Assembly: GCA_021739765.1 (NCBI GenBank)
Contig: JAIPBD010000005.1
Coordinates: 124,001 to 188,000 of the forward strand
DNA length: 64,000 nucleotides
Source: Melioribacteraceae bacterium
GTDB taxonomy: Bacteria; Bacteroidota; Ignavibacteria; Ignavibacteriales; Melioribacteraceae
Reading direction: 5' to 3'
Below the pieces are notes generated by a model. It did not search any database. It was not told where the DNA came from and was given only the letters and a program-made list of their open reading frames with translations. Position 1 is the stretch's first letter. Every line of letters starts with the position of its first letter. The position numbers and the translations under genes were made by a program. Shown here in pieces: positions 27,043-36,014 of the stretch.

Positions 27043-27884
27043 TGGGATGGTTCAAAAGAGAGAAGCAAAATATTTCACCGGATTCGCAAAAGCTTGATAT
27101 ACCCGATGGACAGTGGGAAAAATGTGCAGGTTGTGATGAAATAATACACAAAAAACAGCTGGAGATTAATGCATGGGTTTGTTATAAATGCGATCATCAT
27201 TTCAGAGTCGGTTCAGAAGAATATATCTCATTATTGTTTGATAAAAATTCATTTAAAGAATTAGATAAAAAAATGAAATCGGGCGATCCGCTTGAATTTA
27301 GTGATACCAAAAAATATAAAGACCGAATAAACTCTACAATTAAAAAGACCGGTTTATATGATGCCGTTAGAACCGGAACCGGTAAGATTAACGGTAAAAA
27401 AGCTGTTCTTGGCTGTATGGATTTTAAGTTCATCGGTGGAAGTATGGGGTCCGTTGTTGGAGAAAAGCTTGCCAGAGCTATCGATAAAGCTTACGATACA
27501 AAATCCCCGATGATTATTATTTCTCAGAGTGGTGGCGCCCGTATGATGGAAGGCGCTCTCTCATTAATGCAGTTAGCGAAGACAAGTGCGAGACTTTCGA
27601 AACTCGCGGATGCAAAAATTCCATACATATCAATACTTACAGATCCGACTACGGGAGGAACCACAGCCAGTTACGCAATGCTGGGCGATATAAATATCGC
27701 GGAACCGAAAGCACTGATTGGGTTTGCCGGTCCGCGCGTAATTAAACAAACCATTGGCAAAGATTTGCCTAAAGGATTTCAACGTTCCGAGTTTTTGCAA
27801 GAACATGGCTTTGTTGATTTTATCTGTCATCGAAAAGAATTAAAGAACAGATTAGACCTTGTTTTAGGTTACCTTTCAAACTAA
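27042..27884 (+). CDS. accD: Acetyl-CoA carboxylase carboxyltransferase beta subunit
   Basis: 280 residues. The N-terminal zinc ribbon has Cys28, Cys31, Cys47 and Cys50 (CAGC and CYKC). The carboxyltransferase core shows [13 protein letters not shown] and [15 protein letters not shown], with [14 protein letters not shown] and IGFAGPRVI. With AccA it transfers carboxyl from biotinyl-AccB to acetyl-CoA for fatty-acid synthesis. AccA is not in the window; accB and accC are at 43.7-45.5 kb and the biotin ligase at 30.6 kb. Confidence 0.95.
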   Translation: MGWFKREKQNISPDSQKLDIPDGQWEKCAGCDEIIHKKQLEINAWVCYKCDHHFRVGSEEYISLLFDKNSFKELDKKMKSGDPLEFSDTKKYKDRINSTIKKTGLYDAVRTGTGKINGKKAVLGCMDFKFIGGSMGSVVGEKLARAIDKAYDTKSPMIIISQSGGARMMEGALSLMQLAKTSARLSKLADAKIPYISILTDPTTGGTTASYAMLGDINIAEPKALIGFAGPRVIKQTIGKDLPKGFQRSEFLQEHGFVDFICHRKELKNRLDLVLGYLSN

Positions 27885-27890
27885 GAACTG

Positions 27891-28742
27891 ATGAAGGTAA
27901 TTACCGCGATATCCGAAATGACCGATTATTCCAATAATCAGATTATTTCCGGAAAAAAAATTGGTCTGGTTCCGACTATGGGCTTTCTTCACGAAGGCCA
28001 CTTTTCCCTCGTTAGAAAATGTACCGCTCTTTCGGATTTAACCATTGTTTCAATTTTTTTGAATCCTACACAATTTGCTCCTTCGGAAGATTTAACAAAA
28101 TATCCGAGAGATTTTGAAAAGGACTATGAACAGCTTTCAAAATTAAATGTTGATGTGATTTTTTATCCGACCGCTGATGAAATTTACCCAAAGGATTTTA
28201 GCTCAAAAGTTGAAGTAAAAGGCATCACAAATATATTGGAAGGGAGTTCGCGCCCAACCCATTTTGAGGGTGTTACAACTGTTGTAAATATTCTTTTCAA
28301 CATTGTCAAACCGTATATCGCAGTATTCGGACAAAAAGATGCACAGCAATCTGTCGTGATTAAAAAGATGGTTCGAGATTTAAAGATAGATACTAAAATC
28401 ATCGTTGAACCGATTGTTAGGGAAAAAGATGGACTCGCTCTAAGTTCAAGAAATATTTATTTGACCGAAAATGAACGAAGGGATGCGCTCGTTTTATCGA
28501 AATCCTTACTGCTCGCTCAAAGAATGATTAAAGAGGGCGTGACCGAATTCAAGTTTATAAGGGAAAAAATGAGTCTGATGTTTACTGAAATCGAATCCGC
28601 GAAACTCGATTACATCGAAGTTGTTTCAAGTTCAGATTTTAGCATTGTTGAAAACCTCACACCTGGCCAAGAATATTTTATTCTGGTCGCATGCAAAATT
28701 GGAAATACAAGACTGATCGATAATATTTTAGTAGAAATTTAA
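27891..28742 (+). CDS. panC: Pantothenate synthetase
   Basis: 283 residues. It joins pantoate and beta-alanine using ATP. The signatures VPTMGFLHEGHFSLV (with the HxGH nucleotide motif) and FGQKDAQQ are present, as is LSSRNIYL. The start six bases after accD fits co-transcription. It ends three bases before the convergent cysteine desulfurase gene, leaving no room for a separate terminator. CoaX, a later enzyme of the same pathway, is on the opposite strand nearby. Confidence 0.95.
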   Translation: MKVITAISEMTDYSNNQIISGKKIGLVPTMGFLHEGHFSLVRKCTALSDLTIVSIFLNPTQFAPSEDLTKYPRDFEKDYEQLSKLNVDVIFYPTADEIYPKDFSSKVEVKGITNILEGSSRPTHFEGVTTVVNILFNIVKPYIAVFGQKDAQQSVVIKKMVRDLKIDTKIIVEPIVREKDGLALSSRNIYLTENERRDALVLSKSLLLAQRMIKEGVTEFKFIREKMSLMFTEIESAKLDYIEVVSSSDFSIVENLTPGQEYFILVACKIGNTRLIDNILVEI

Positions 28743-28745
28743 ATT

Positions 28746-29900
28746 TTATTTTTTGAATTTTTCACTCATCTTTCTAATAATTCCAAGCGCATATTCAATT
28801 TCCACTTCCGAATTATATTTGCTGAATGAAAATCTGATGGTTCCATTTGCGTCGCCGATTGATTTCCCGCTACTTAAAATCACATGAGACGGTTTGAGGG
28901 TTCCGGAGGTACAAGCAGCTCCATTTGAAGCAGCAACACCATTAATATCTAGATACATCAGCATTGCTTCAGCATCATTTTTGTAAATGTCTGAGTTGAA
29001 AGTTAAACTGATAATATATGGCGAGGCGTTCTCAGGGGAGTTGATCGAAATAAAATTGTCGGGAATTTCGGCGACACCATTCCGGAAAGTATCGTTTAGC
29101 TTTGTTATTAAACCCAAATTCGAATCCATTTCTGAGAGAGAAATTTTGGTCGCTTCCGCCATTCCTATAATACCCGCAACATTTTCGGTTCCACCGCGAC
29201 GGTTTCTCTCCTGGGAACCGCCAAAAATCATTGGGCGCATTGGTGTGCGGTTTTTTATAAAAGCCACTCCAATTCCTTTCGGCCCATGAATTTTATGGCC
29301 GGAAATTGATAGGGCATCAACTCCTAATTCCATTACGTCAATTTTTTGTTTTCCAAAACTTTGAACTGCATCAACATGTAAGTAAAAGTTAAATTTGGCT
29401 TTTAATTTTGCAATTCGTTCTATTGCATTGGTTGCACCGGTTTCATTGTTCGTGTGTATGATTGAGACGAGGGAAACGTTATCGTCTAATGCGGCTTCAA
29501 GTTGATCGTAATCTAATTCCGTTTGATTATCGACCGGAATTGCAACTCTTTCAAATCCATTTTTTCCCAATTCTTCGAATGAATCAAGAACACAGCGATG
29601 TTCTGCTTTTCCGGTGAGAATTTTAGCTCTTCCCGATTCTTGAAATTCAGTTTTTGCGATCCCGAAAATTGGAAAGTTATTCGCTTCCGTTCCACTGCCG
29701 ACAAAATAAATTTCACTTGGGTCAGCATTAATAGAATCCGCTATTACATCTCTGGCTTCTTCCAGCGCAACTTTTACTTCTCGCCCGAAAGAATGGATAG
29801 AAGATGGATTTCCAAAAGAATCACTCAAGTAAGGGAGCATTTTTTCTAAAACCCGGGGATCTATTTTTGTTGTTGCAGCATTATCTAAATATACTTTCAT
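28746..29900 (-). CDS. Cysteine desulfurase (NifS/IscS class V aminotransferase)
   Basis: 384 residues. The PLP lysine is Lys203 in SGHKIHGPKG, with His202 next to it, and the catalytic cysteine is Cys330 in GAACTSG. A short loop around the cysteine and an overall NifS/IscS pattern (YLDNAATTKIDPRV, HVDAVQSFGK) place it in group I. It provides sulfur for Fe-S clusters or thio-modified tRNA. It lies last in a minus-strand operon and overlaps coaX by four bases. No scaffold gene (IscU/NifU) is adjacent, so the partner is unknown. Confidence 0.9.
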   Translation of the reverse strand: MKVYLDNAATTKIDPRVLEKMLPYLSDSFGNPSSIHSFGREVKVALEEARDVIADSINADPSEIYFVGSGTEANNFPIFGIAKTEFQESGRAKILTGKAEHRCVLDSFEELGKNGFERVAIPVDNQTELDYDQLEAALDDNVSLVSIIHTNNETGATNAIERIAKLKAKFNFYLHVDAVQSFGKQKIDVMELGVDALSISGHKIHGPKGIGVAFIKNRTPMRPMIFGGSQERNRRGGTENVAGIIGMAEATKISLSEMDSNLGLITKLNDTFRNGVAEIPDNFISINSPENASPYIISLTFNSDIYKNDAEAMLMYLDINGVAASNGAACTSGTLKPSHVILSSGKSIGDANGTIRFSFSKYNSEVEIEYALGIIRKMSEKFKK

Positions 29901-30628
29901 AAGTTTTTATAATAGATTTTTCGAATGCCGATCAAAGTCAGAACCGGCACAATTATGTAATTTTGTTCTATAAACGGAGCTATTTTATCAGCATTCCCAC
30001 CGGTTAAGACTAATTGGAATTTCTCATCGAAATTATTCAGCTTTTCAAGAGCTAAACTTATTGCCCCAACAGTCGAAAGAGTAATGCCTGCTAAAATCGA
30101 TTTGGTAGTCGATTTTCCTTTGCTGATTTGCAATTGATTCAAATCTGCATCCGGAAGTTGCGCCGTTCTCGATTCTAAACTTTGTACCATAGTGGACAGT
30201 CCGGGGAAAATATAACCGCCAGTGAAAGTATTGCCGTTTTCAACAAAATTTAATGTAGTAGCTGTCCCAAAATCGACGATCACAATATTTTTAGAATTTA
30301 TTTCAGAACTATAAATCACTCCCTCAGCAGCGCAAATCCGATCGATTCCAAGTGTCTGAGGAGTTTCGTAATCGAGTAATAAATTGCGTTTAGAATCCCT
30401 GGTTATTTGGTACGGACGTATTCCGAAATTCCCCCAAAATAGATCCTCCAACTTTGCGTTAAGCGATGGTACTACCGATGAATACGCACAGTGCTGAAAA
30501 TCAGAATCGAGAGAGCCTATTTTTTCAATTTCATTATGGCTGAAACGGTCTAACTTGACCAATTTTTCCTTATCGTATAAGGCGCATTTTATTGAACTAT
30601 TCCCAATGTCGATTGCCAAAAACATCAA
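29897..30628 (-). CDS. coaX: Type III pantothenate kinase
   Basis: 243 residues of the ASKHA fold. It starts MMFLAIDIGNSSIKCALYD, and has GIDRICAAEG and DFGTATTLNFVE with the conserved catalytic Asp; TGGYIFPG and TGGNAD follow. It phosphorylates pantothenate, the first step from vitamin to coenzyme A. It overlaps birA upstream and the cysteine desulfurase downstream by four bases each. Confidence 0.93.
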   Translation of the reverse strand: MMFLAIDIGNSSIKCALYDKEKLVKLDRFSHNEIEKIGSLDSDFQHCAYSSVVPSLNAKLEDLFWGNFGIRPYQITRDSKRNLLLDYETPQTLGIDRICAAEGVIYSSEINSKNIVIVDFGTATTLNFVENGNTFTGGYIFPGLSTMVQSLESRTAQLPDADLNQLQISKGKSTTKSILAGITLSTVGAISLALEKLNNFDEKFQLVLTGGNADKIAPFIEQNYIIVPVLTLIGIRKIYYKNL

Positions 30629-31392
30629 CGTAAACTAATATCCCCATAATTAATCTTTTCAACCTTCCCATTTGTCTTCAACAAAACATAACCCTCGTTA
30701 TCGATGTCTTCAAGAATTCCATATTTGTCGATATTTTCGTCAACAATTCTGATTTTTTCGCCTATCATTTTACATCGTGCCCGCCAGTCGTTCATTATTT
30801 TGAGCGGATCTTTTCGTAAGGTTCTGTAATTGCTTTCTAAAATATTTAAAATTTCACTTAATAATCGTTCCCTCGAAACAATTCGTTTTAACTCAATTTT
30901 GGTCGAAGTCGGCTGAATATTAAATTTACCGCTAAAGGTTGGCTGATTTACGTTAATCCCAATTCCAACAACCAATCGGTTAATTTTCTCCCCCTTCGAG
31001 ATTGATTCAAGTAAAATTCCGGCTATTTTTTTCTCACCAACTAAAACATCATTCGGCCATTTTAAGTTAATGTTCAGCTGAAATAAATTTTCCAAAGCCT
31101 GCGCTACGGATAGAGAGGCAGCAAAGTGAATCAAGTTTACATTAATTTTTTTCAATTTTTTTGTAATTAGAATAGAGAAAGTTAGGTTGAGACCTTTCTG
31201 GCTTACCCATTCTCTATCTTTTCTACCGCGCCCTTTGGTTTGAAATTCCGCAAAAACCACGGTGCCATGTTCATCGAACTCTTTACTATCCAATAAAAAT
31301 CGGTTGGTCGAATCTACTTCATCGCACACGACAAAATTTCGTCCGAATGTTTCTGTCTCGAGTTTGATATCGAAGTCTTCAATAGTTAACAA
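30625..31392 (-). CDS. birA: Biotin--[acetyl-CoA carboxylase] ligase
   Basis: 255 residues. The catalytic domain has CDEVDSTNRFL, GRGRKDREWVS (the biotinyl-AMP loop) and LKWPNDVLVGEKKIAGIL, then a small C-terminal SH3-like domain. It lacks the N-terminal helix-turn-helix of repressor-type BirA, so it should only act as an enzyme. It attaches biotin to AccB (43.7 kb). It is the first gene of the coupled birA-coaX-desulfurase operon, divergent from hsp20. Confidence 0.93.
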   Translation of the reverse strand: MLTIEDFDIKLETETFGRNFVVCDEVDSTNRFLLDSKEFDEHGTVVFAEFQTKGRGRKDREWVSQKGLNLTFSILITKKLKKINVNLIHFAASLSVAQALENLFQLNINLKWPNDVLVGEKKIAGILLESISKGEKINRLVVGIGINVNQPTFSGKFNIQPTSTKIELKRIVSRERLLSEILNILESNYRTLRKDPLKIMNDWRARCKMIGEKIRIVDENIDKYGILEDIDNEGYVLLKTNGKVEKINYGDISLR

Positions 31393-31416
31393 TTTCTCAC
31401 CTTAGTGTTATGACAA

Positions 31417-31472
31417 AATAACTTGCCGGTATGACGTTATTACGTATATGCGCATAAATGTCATACTGTTTG
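31417..31472. promoter_or_regulatory. Candidate upstream activator region of hsp20-dnaK: repeated GTATGAC and a TGCGCA palindrome
   Basis: GTTATGAC (31417-31424), GTATGAC (31429-31435) and inverted GTCATAC (31460-31466) flank the perfect palindrome TATGCGCATA (31447-31456). The 13-mer at 31460-31472 recurs, inverted and with one mismatch, at 61431-61443, ahead of another hsp20. This looks like an activator binding region; the factor is unknown. It also lies upstream of divergent birA. Confidence 0.45.
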
Positions 31473-31550
31473 CAAAATTGGCTGAGATTCAAAATAATGC
31501 ATAATTCCTCTAAGTTGTTTATTTGTAATAACTTAAGGCTGGTGCCGTCT

Positions 31551-31578
31551 TTTGGCACATCGCTTGTTATAAATTAAT
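31551..31578 (+). promoter_or_regulatory. Candidate hsp20-dnaK promoter, TTTGGCAC-N15-TTAA
   Basis: TTTGGCAC (31551-31558) with TTAA 15 bases later matches the arrangement before the hsp20 at 61629. TTGGCAC resembles a sigma-54 -24 box; the -12 position reads TTGT rather than TTGC, so the sigma factor is open. It overlaps an inverted repeat GTGCC (31542-31546) / GGCAC (31554-31558). Confidence 0.4.
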
Positions 31579-31604
31579 CCAGTTACATAAAAGGAGAAAA
31601 CAAA

Positions 31605-32039
31605 ATGACATTATTAAGATTCGAACCGTTAAATGATTTTGGACATATCAACAACTTTTTCCAAAAATTTTTTGATGAAAATATCGAATTAAAGGATTCA
31701 ACAAAAGAAAATTTTTCACCAATGATAAATATTAGCGAAAACAATGATAAGATATATGTTGAAGCTGAAATTCCCGGTGTAAATAAAAAAGATATTAACA
31801 TTACTCTCAAAGATAACATTTTGACGATAGAAGGCGAAAAGAAGAGTTTCAAGAATGATGATCTTGTAAAAATTTATAGAAGCGAGAGAAGTTTTGGAAA
31901 ATTCAAAAGATCTTTTACACTTCCCGTTAATGTTGATTCAAATAAAGTGAGTGCAAAATTTACTGATGGAACATTGCAAATCGAATTGGAGAAGCACGTT
32001 CCCGAACAGAAAAAAGAAAAAGTAATTGAATTAAAATAA
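31605..32039 (+). CDS. Small heat-shock protein Hsp20 (alpha-crystallin family)
   Basis: 144 residues. The alpha-crystallin domain covers about 45-140, with the PGVNKKDINITL strand, LTIEGEKK, and a C-terminal extension. It starts MTLLRFEP, almost the same as the Hsp20 at 61629 (MTLVRFEP), so they are paralogues. It is an ATP-independent holdase that keeps unfolding proteins soluble. AAAGGAG lies eight bases before the ATG. dnaK follows after 26 bases, giving a holdase-foldase operon. Confidence 0.92.
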   Translation: MTLLRFEPLNDFGHINNFFQKFFDENIELKDSTKENFSPMINISENNDKIYVEAEIPGVNKKDINITLKDNILTIEGEKKSFKNDDLVKIYRSERSFGKFKRSFTLPVNVDSNKVSAKFTDGTLQIELEKHVPEQKKEKVIELK

Positions 32040-32065
32040 ATTAAAATTGATAAGGAGTTAAGTAA

Positions 32066-34012
32066 ATGGGTAAGATTATAGGTATAGATTTAGGAACTAC
32101 GAACTCGTGCGTTTCTGTGATGGAAGGGAATGAACCCGTAGTAATTCCTAACTCTGAAGGCGGAAGAACAACCCCTTCTGTAGTTGGTTTTACAAAAAGT
32201 GGAGAACGGCTGATTGGTCAACCCGCTAAAAGACAAGCAGTTACAAATCCTAATAACACTGTTTTTTCTGTAAAAAGGTTTATGGGACGCAGACTTGATG
32301 AAGTAAAACATGAAATTCATGAAGTTCCGTATTCTGTGGTTGAAGGCGATTCAGGAACTGCCAGAGTTAAAATTGATGACAGAGTCTATTCTCCACCGGA
32401 AGTAAGCGCGATGATTCTTCAAAAAATGAAAAAAACTGCAGAGGATTATTTAGGTCAAGAGATTACAGAAGCGGTAATCACCGTTCCTGCATATTTTAAT
32501 GATTCACAACGCCAGGCAACTAAGGATGCAGGTGAAATTGCCGGATTAAATGTAAAAAGAATTATCAACGAACCAACTGCTGCAGCCCTTGCTTATGGAA
32601 TGGATAAAAAAAGCAAAGAACAAATGGTTGCGGTTTATGATTTTGGTGGCGGTACTTTCGATATTTCTGTTCTGCAACTCGGTGATGGTGTTTTTGAAGT
32701 GAAATCTACCAACGGTGATACACACCTTGGTGGTGATGATTTCGATCAAAGACTTATTGATTTCTTGGCGGATGAGTTCAAAAAAGATGAAAATATTGAT
32801 CTTCGAAAAGATCCAATGGCTTTGCAAAGATTAAAAGAAGCCGCAGAAAAAGCAAAAATCGAGCTTTCATCTTCAATGTCAACAGATGTTAATTTGCCGT
32901 TTATTACAGCGACTCAGGACGGACCGAAACACTTGAATATCAACTTGTCACGTGCAAAATTTGAACAATTAGTTGACGATTTATTTGAGCGAACCATTGC
33001 TCCTTGTGAATCAGCAATTAAAGATGCCGGCTTATCTGCATCGCAGATTGATGAAGTAATTTTAGTTGGTGGTTCTACCAGAATTCCGAAAATACAAGAA
33101 GTAGTTAAGAAAATTTTTGGTAAAGAACCTCATAAAGGTGTTAATCCTGATGAAGTTGTCGCGATTGGGGCAGCTATCCAAGGTGGTGTTTTAGCCGGTG
33201 ATGTGAAAGATGTTTTGTTGTTGGATGTTACGCCGCTTTCGCTTGGAATTGAAACACTCGGAAACGTAATGACAAAGTTGATCGATGCGAATACAACAAT
33301 TCCAACTAAGAAAAGCGAAGTATTTTCTACGGCTGCTGATAATCAACCTTCTGTGGAAATTCATGTTTTGCAGGGCGAAAGACCAATGGCGCATGATAAC
33401 AGAACACTCGGAAGATTTCACTTAGAAGGAATTCCACCGGCACCCCGTGGAGTACCACAAGTTGAAGTAACTTTTGATATTGATGCAAACGGTATTCTTC
33501 ATGTTCACGCTAAAGATAAAGCTACTTCGAAGGAACAAAGCATCAGAATCACTTCATCCGGTGGGCTTTCAGATGCGGAAATTGAAAAAATGAAAAATGC
33601 GGCTAAAGAACATGCTGCAGAGGATTCGAAGAAAAAAGAAGCGGTTGAAACTAAAAACCAAGCGGACAATTTGGTTTTTCAAACTAAAAAGCAATTGTCA
33701 GAACTCGGTGATAAAGTTTCGCCGGAATTGAAAAACAAACTTGAAGCTGAAATCAAAAAAGTCGAAGACGCAATTGCGACTAATGACACGGCTAAAATTA
33801 AATCAGCGACCGAAGAGTTAAATAAAGTCTGGGCTGAAGCTTCACAAGAGCTTTATAAAAATGCGGGAGCACCTGGTGCTGATCCTTCTCAGGGAGCGCA
33901 AGGCGACCCAACCCAGGGAGCTCAAAATGCTGCGGATGGCGCTAAAGAGGAAGAAGTTCAAGACGCTTCTTATGAAGAAGTTGTCGATGAAGATGATTCA
34001 AATAAAAAGTAA
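32066..34012 (+). CDS. dnaK: Chaperone DnaK (Hsp70)
   Basis: 648 residues, full length. The nucleotide-binding domain starts [17 protein letters not shown] and has [12 protein letters not shown] and LVGGSTRIP. The substrate-binding domain has [11 protein letters not shown], and the tail ends in the acidic [11 protein letters not shown]-dependent folding chaperone working with DnaJ and GrpE, neither of which is in the window. The AAGGAG ribosome site lies 7-12 bases before the ATG. It stands between two hsp20 genes. Confidence 0.97.
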   Translation: MGKIIGIDLGTTNSCVSVMEGNEPVVIPNSEGGRTTPSVVGFTKSGERLIGQPAKRQAVTNPNNTVFSVKRFMGRRLDEVKHEIHEVPYSVVEGDSGTARVKIDDRVYSPPEVSAMILQKMKKTAEDYLGQEITEAVITVPAYFNDSQRQATKDAGEIAGLNVKRIINEPTAAALAYGMDKKSKEQMVAVYDFGGGTFDISVLQLGDGVFEVKSTNGDTHLGGDDFDQRLIDFLADEFKKDENIDLRKDPMALQRLKEAAEKAKIELSSSMSTDVNLPFITATQDGPKHLNINLSRAKFEQLVDDLFERTIAPCESAIKDAGLSASQIDEVILVGGSTRIPKIQEVVKKIFGKEPHKGVNPDEVVAIGAAIQGGVLAGDVKDVLLLDVTPLSLGIETLGNVMTKLIDANTTIPTKKSEVFSTAADNQPSVEIHVLQGERPMAHDNRTLGRFHLEGIPPAPRGVPQVEVTFDIDANGILHVHAKDKATSKEQSIRITSSGGLSDAEIEKMKNAAKEHAAEDSKKKEAVETKNQADNLVFQTKKQLSELGDKVSPELKNKLEAEIKKVEDAIATNDTAKIKSATEELNKVWAEASQELYKNAGAPGADPSQGAQGDPTQGAQNAADGAKEEEVQDASYEEVVDEDDSNKK

Positions 34013-34030
34013 ATAAATTCGGAAAAATAG

Positions 34031-34057
34031 AGCTGCCGTGTTTATTAACCGGCAGCT
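34031..34057 (+). other. Stem-loop between dnaK and the second hsp20
   Basis: AGCTGCCG (34031-34038) pairs perfectly with CGGCAGCT (34050-34057) over an 11-base loop. No T-run follows, so it is more likely an mRNA-stabilising or partial-attenuation element than a full terminator. Confidence 0.55.
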
Positions 34058-34093
34058 GATATAAAATTAATTAATAGATCAATGGAGGGAAAA

Positions 34094-34492
34094 ATGGTTG
34101 AACAAAAAGATGCGGTTGAAGTTCAAGAACAATCGAAAGATACTTGGGAAGCGGCTCTTGAAAGAGAATCTTGGGTTGCTCCTTTGGTAGATATTTACGA
34201 GACTGAAGATGTATTCCTAATGGTTGCGAATATGCCGGGTGTTTCTAAAGATGACGTAAAAGTTAAATTAGAAGACGGCAGTTTAATTATCATGGGTCGT
34301 ATCAATTTCGATGAAGTAAATTCTTACAAATATATCTTGAAAGAAAGTGAAACGAGCAATTATTATCGTAAATTTAAAATTTCCGATAGTGTTGACGAAT
34401 CGAAAATAGATGCGAAATTCGATAATGGTCAGCTTCATGTTACTTTACCGAAACATGAACGAGTAAAACCAAAGACAATCGAAATAAACTAA
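34094..34492 (+). CDS. Small heat-shock protein Hsp20, divergent
   Basis: 132 residues from ATG 34094, placed by the GGAGGG at 34084-34089; an ATG at 34082 lies upstream of that site. The alpha-crystallin domain spans about 30-130 (MPGVSKDDVKVKLEDGSLIIMG, then a late GQLHVTLPKHE). It is clearly divergent from the other two Hsp20 proteins and lacks their MTLxRFEP start. It forms part of the hsp20-dnaK-hsp20 locus and ends at a terminator. Confidence 0.88.
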   Translation: MVEQKDAVEVQEQSKDTWEAALERESWVAPLVDIYETEDVFLMVANMPGVSKDDVKVKLEDGSLIIMGRINFDEVNSYKYILKESETSNYYRKFKISDSVDESKIDAKFDNGQLHVTLPKHERVKPKTIEIN

Positions 34493-34511
34493 ATACACTC
34501 AAGTTCAAATC

Positions 34512-34548
34512 AAAACCCGTTTCATCGAAAGAAGGAACGGGTTTTTTT
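34512..34548 (+). terminator. Rho-independent terminator of the dnaK locus
   Basis: AAAACCCGTT (34512-34521) pairs with AACGGGTTTT (34536-34545), followed by Ts to 34548. Confidence 0.88.
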
Positions 34549-34604
34549 ATTTCCCAAATTGCTTTGTATCTTCACGTTTTATTAACTCCTAAATCGGAAT
34601 TTTT

Positions 34605-34988
34605 ATGAACTCAAAAGCGCTTATGATTAATACCTCGTCATTTCTTGGTCTTTTAGGAGTGATGCTGCTGTTTCTTCCATCGGAGATATCACATTTCTTT
34701 GGGTTTGGAACAGATTACGAAATCGTATTACAATTAATGTCCGGGATTTATCTCGGTTTTGCGATGTTGAATTGGATGTCAAAAGAGAGTATACTCGGAG
34801 GAATTTATGGTCGGCCGATCGTTTTGGGAAATTTTTTCCATTTTTTCGTTGGCACAATTTCGCTTATTAAATTTTCGTTCAAGAATTCAGATGAAATTGC
34901 TTTTGTTGTTCTTGGAGCCGTCTATTCAATTTTAGCGGTGTTGTTTGGAATTAAATTATTTTTCCACCCAAATGTAAAGTCAAAATAA
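34605..34988 (+). CDS. Small integral membrane protein, unknown function
   Basis: 127 residues with four probable transmembrane helices (about 10-26, 42-58, 72-92, 98-118). I do not recognise the family. It has no charged or catalytic motif. It starts after the dnaK-locus terminator and 19 bases before the dehydrogenase gene. Confidence 0.6.
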   Translation: MNSKALMINTSSFLGLLGVMLLFLPSEISHFFGFGTDYEIVLQLMSGIYLGFAMLNWMSKESILGGIYGRPIVLGNFFHFFVGTISLIKFSFKNSDEIAFVVLGAVYSILAVLFGIKLFFHPNVKSK

Positions 34989-35007
34989 AAATCCAATAGA
35001 TATTTAA

Positions 35008-36012
35008 ATGAAAATAACGAATAAGAAGAAAATTTTACTTACGAGAATTTTCCCGGGCATAGCAAGAGAACTTTTGGAGAATGCCGGATATTTCGTCTCA
35101 AGTTCGATGCAGGACGCGCCCCTAACCAAGTTAGAATTAATTAGAATGTCCAAGAGTCATGATGCGATTATGTGCACACTTTCAGATCGTATTGATTCTG
35201 AATTTCTAACCGAATGTGCGCATTTGGATATAATCTCTCAATTTGCGGTAGGATTTGATAACATCGATTTGATTAAAGCCACCGAGCTTAATATTCCTGT
35301 AGGTTATACTCCGGATGTTTTAAGTGACGCAACGGCTGATCTTGCCTTCGGTTTGATGATTGCCGTATCAAGAAATATGATTTACAACTACAAAAGAATA
35401 CTAAACGGGGAATGGAAGTATTTTAGGCCCAATTCTGATCTCGGAATTGAGCTTAAAAATAAAACTCTCGGGATTTATGGACTCGGTCGAATTGGTTTTG
35501 AAATGGCGAAACGCTGCAAAGGCGCATTTGATATGAAAATACTCTACAATAATAGATCCCGAAATCAGAAGGCAGAAGATCAGTTGGACGCCCGGTTTGT
35601 TGATTTTTCAACCCTTTTAGCGGAGAGCGATATAATCTCGGTTCATGCAGCGTTGAATCCCGAAACTAAAAGTAAATTTAATAAAACTGCGTTTGATAAA
35701 ATGAAACCAACCGCGCTGTTTATTAATACGGCAAGAGGTGGAATTCACGACGAATACGATTTGATTAAAGCAATGGAAATGAATCAATTTTGGGGTGCAG
35801 GATTGGATGTAACAAATCCGGAACCGTGCAAACCGGATAATCCATTGCTAAGTATGCCAAATGTGGTTGTTTTACCACACATTGGCTCCGCGACCGTTGA
35901 GGCGAGATCGGCAATGGCAAAGTTGGCGGCTGAAAATATTATTGAATTCTATGAAAAAGGCACAGTTCCGAATATTATCAATTATGAAGTTATAAGTTCA
36001 ATTAAACGGTAA
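35008..36012 (+). CDS. D-2-hydroxyacid dehydrogenase (glyoxylate/hydroxypyruvate reductase-like)
   Basis: 334 residues. The NAD(P)-binding GLGRIG motif is at 158-163. The catalytic Arg (NTARGG), Glu (NPEP) and His (LPHIGSAT) are all present in order. The QFAVGFDNID segment is typical of the glyoxylate reductase branch. The enzyme reduces a 2-oxoacid such as glyoxylate or hydroxypyruvate; the substrate is not fixed by sequence. The dioxygenase-like gene begins two bases after its stop. Confidence 0.88.
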   Translation: MKITNKKKILLTRIFPGIARELLENAGYFVSSSMQDAPLTKLELIRMSKSHDAIMCTLSDRIDSEFLTECAHLDIISQFAVGFDNIDLIKATELNIPVGYTPDVLSDATADLAFGLMIAVSRNMIYNYKRILNGEWKYFRPNSDLGIELKNKTLGIYGLGRIGFEMAKRCKGAFDMKILYNNRSRNQKAEDQLDARFVDFSTLLAESDIISVHAALNPETKSKFNKTAFDKMKPTALFINTARGGIHDEYDLIKAMEMNQFWGAGLDVTNPEPCKPDNPLLSMPNVVVLPHIGSATVEARSAMAKLAAENIIEFYEKGTVPNIINYEVISSIKR

Positions 36013-36014
36013 TA

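Noticed and set aside
31393-31604. A CIRCE-type HrcA operator before the dnaK locus
   Set aside because: No TTAGCACTC-N9-GAGTGCTAA pattern is present; the only inverted repeat is the short GTGCC/GGCAC.
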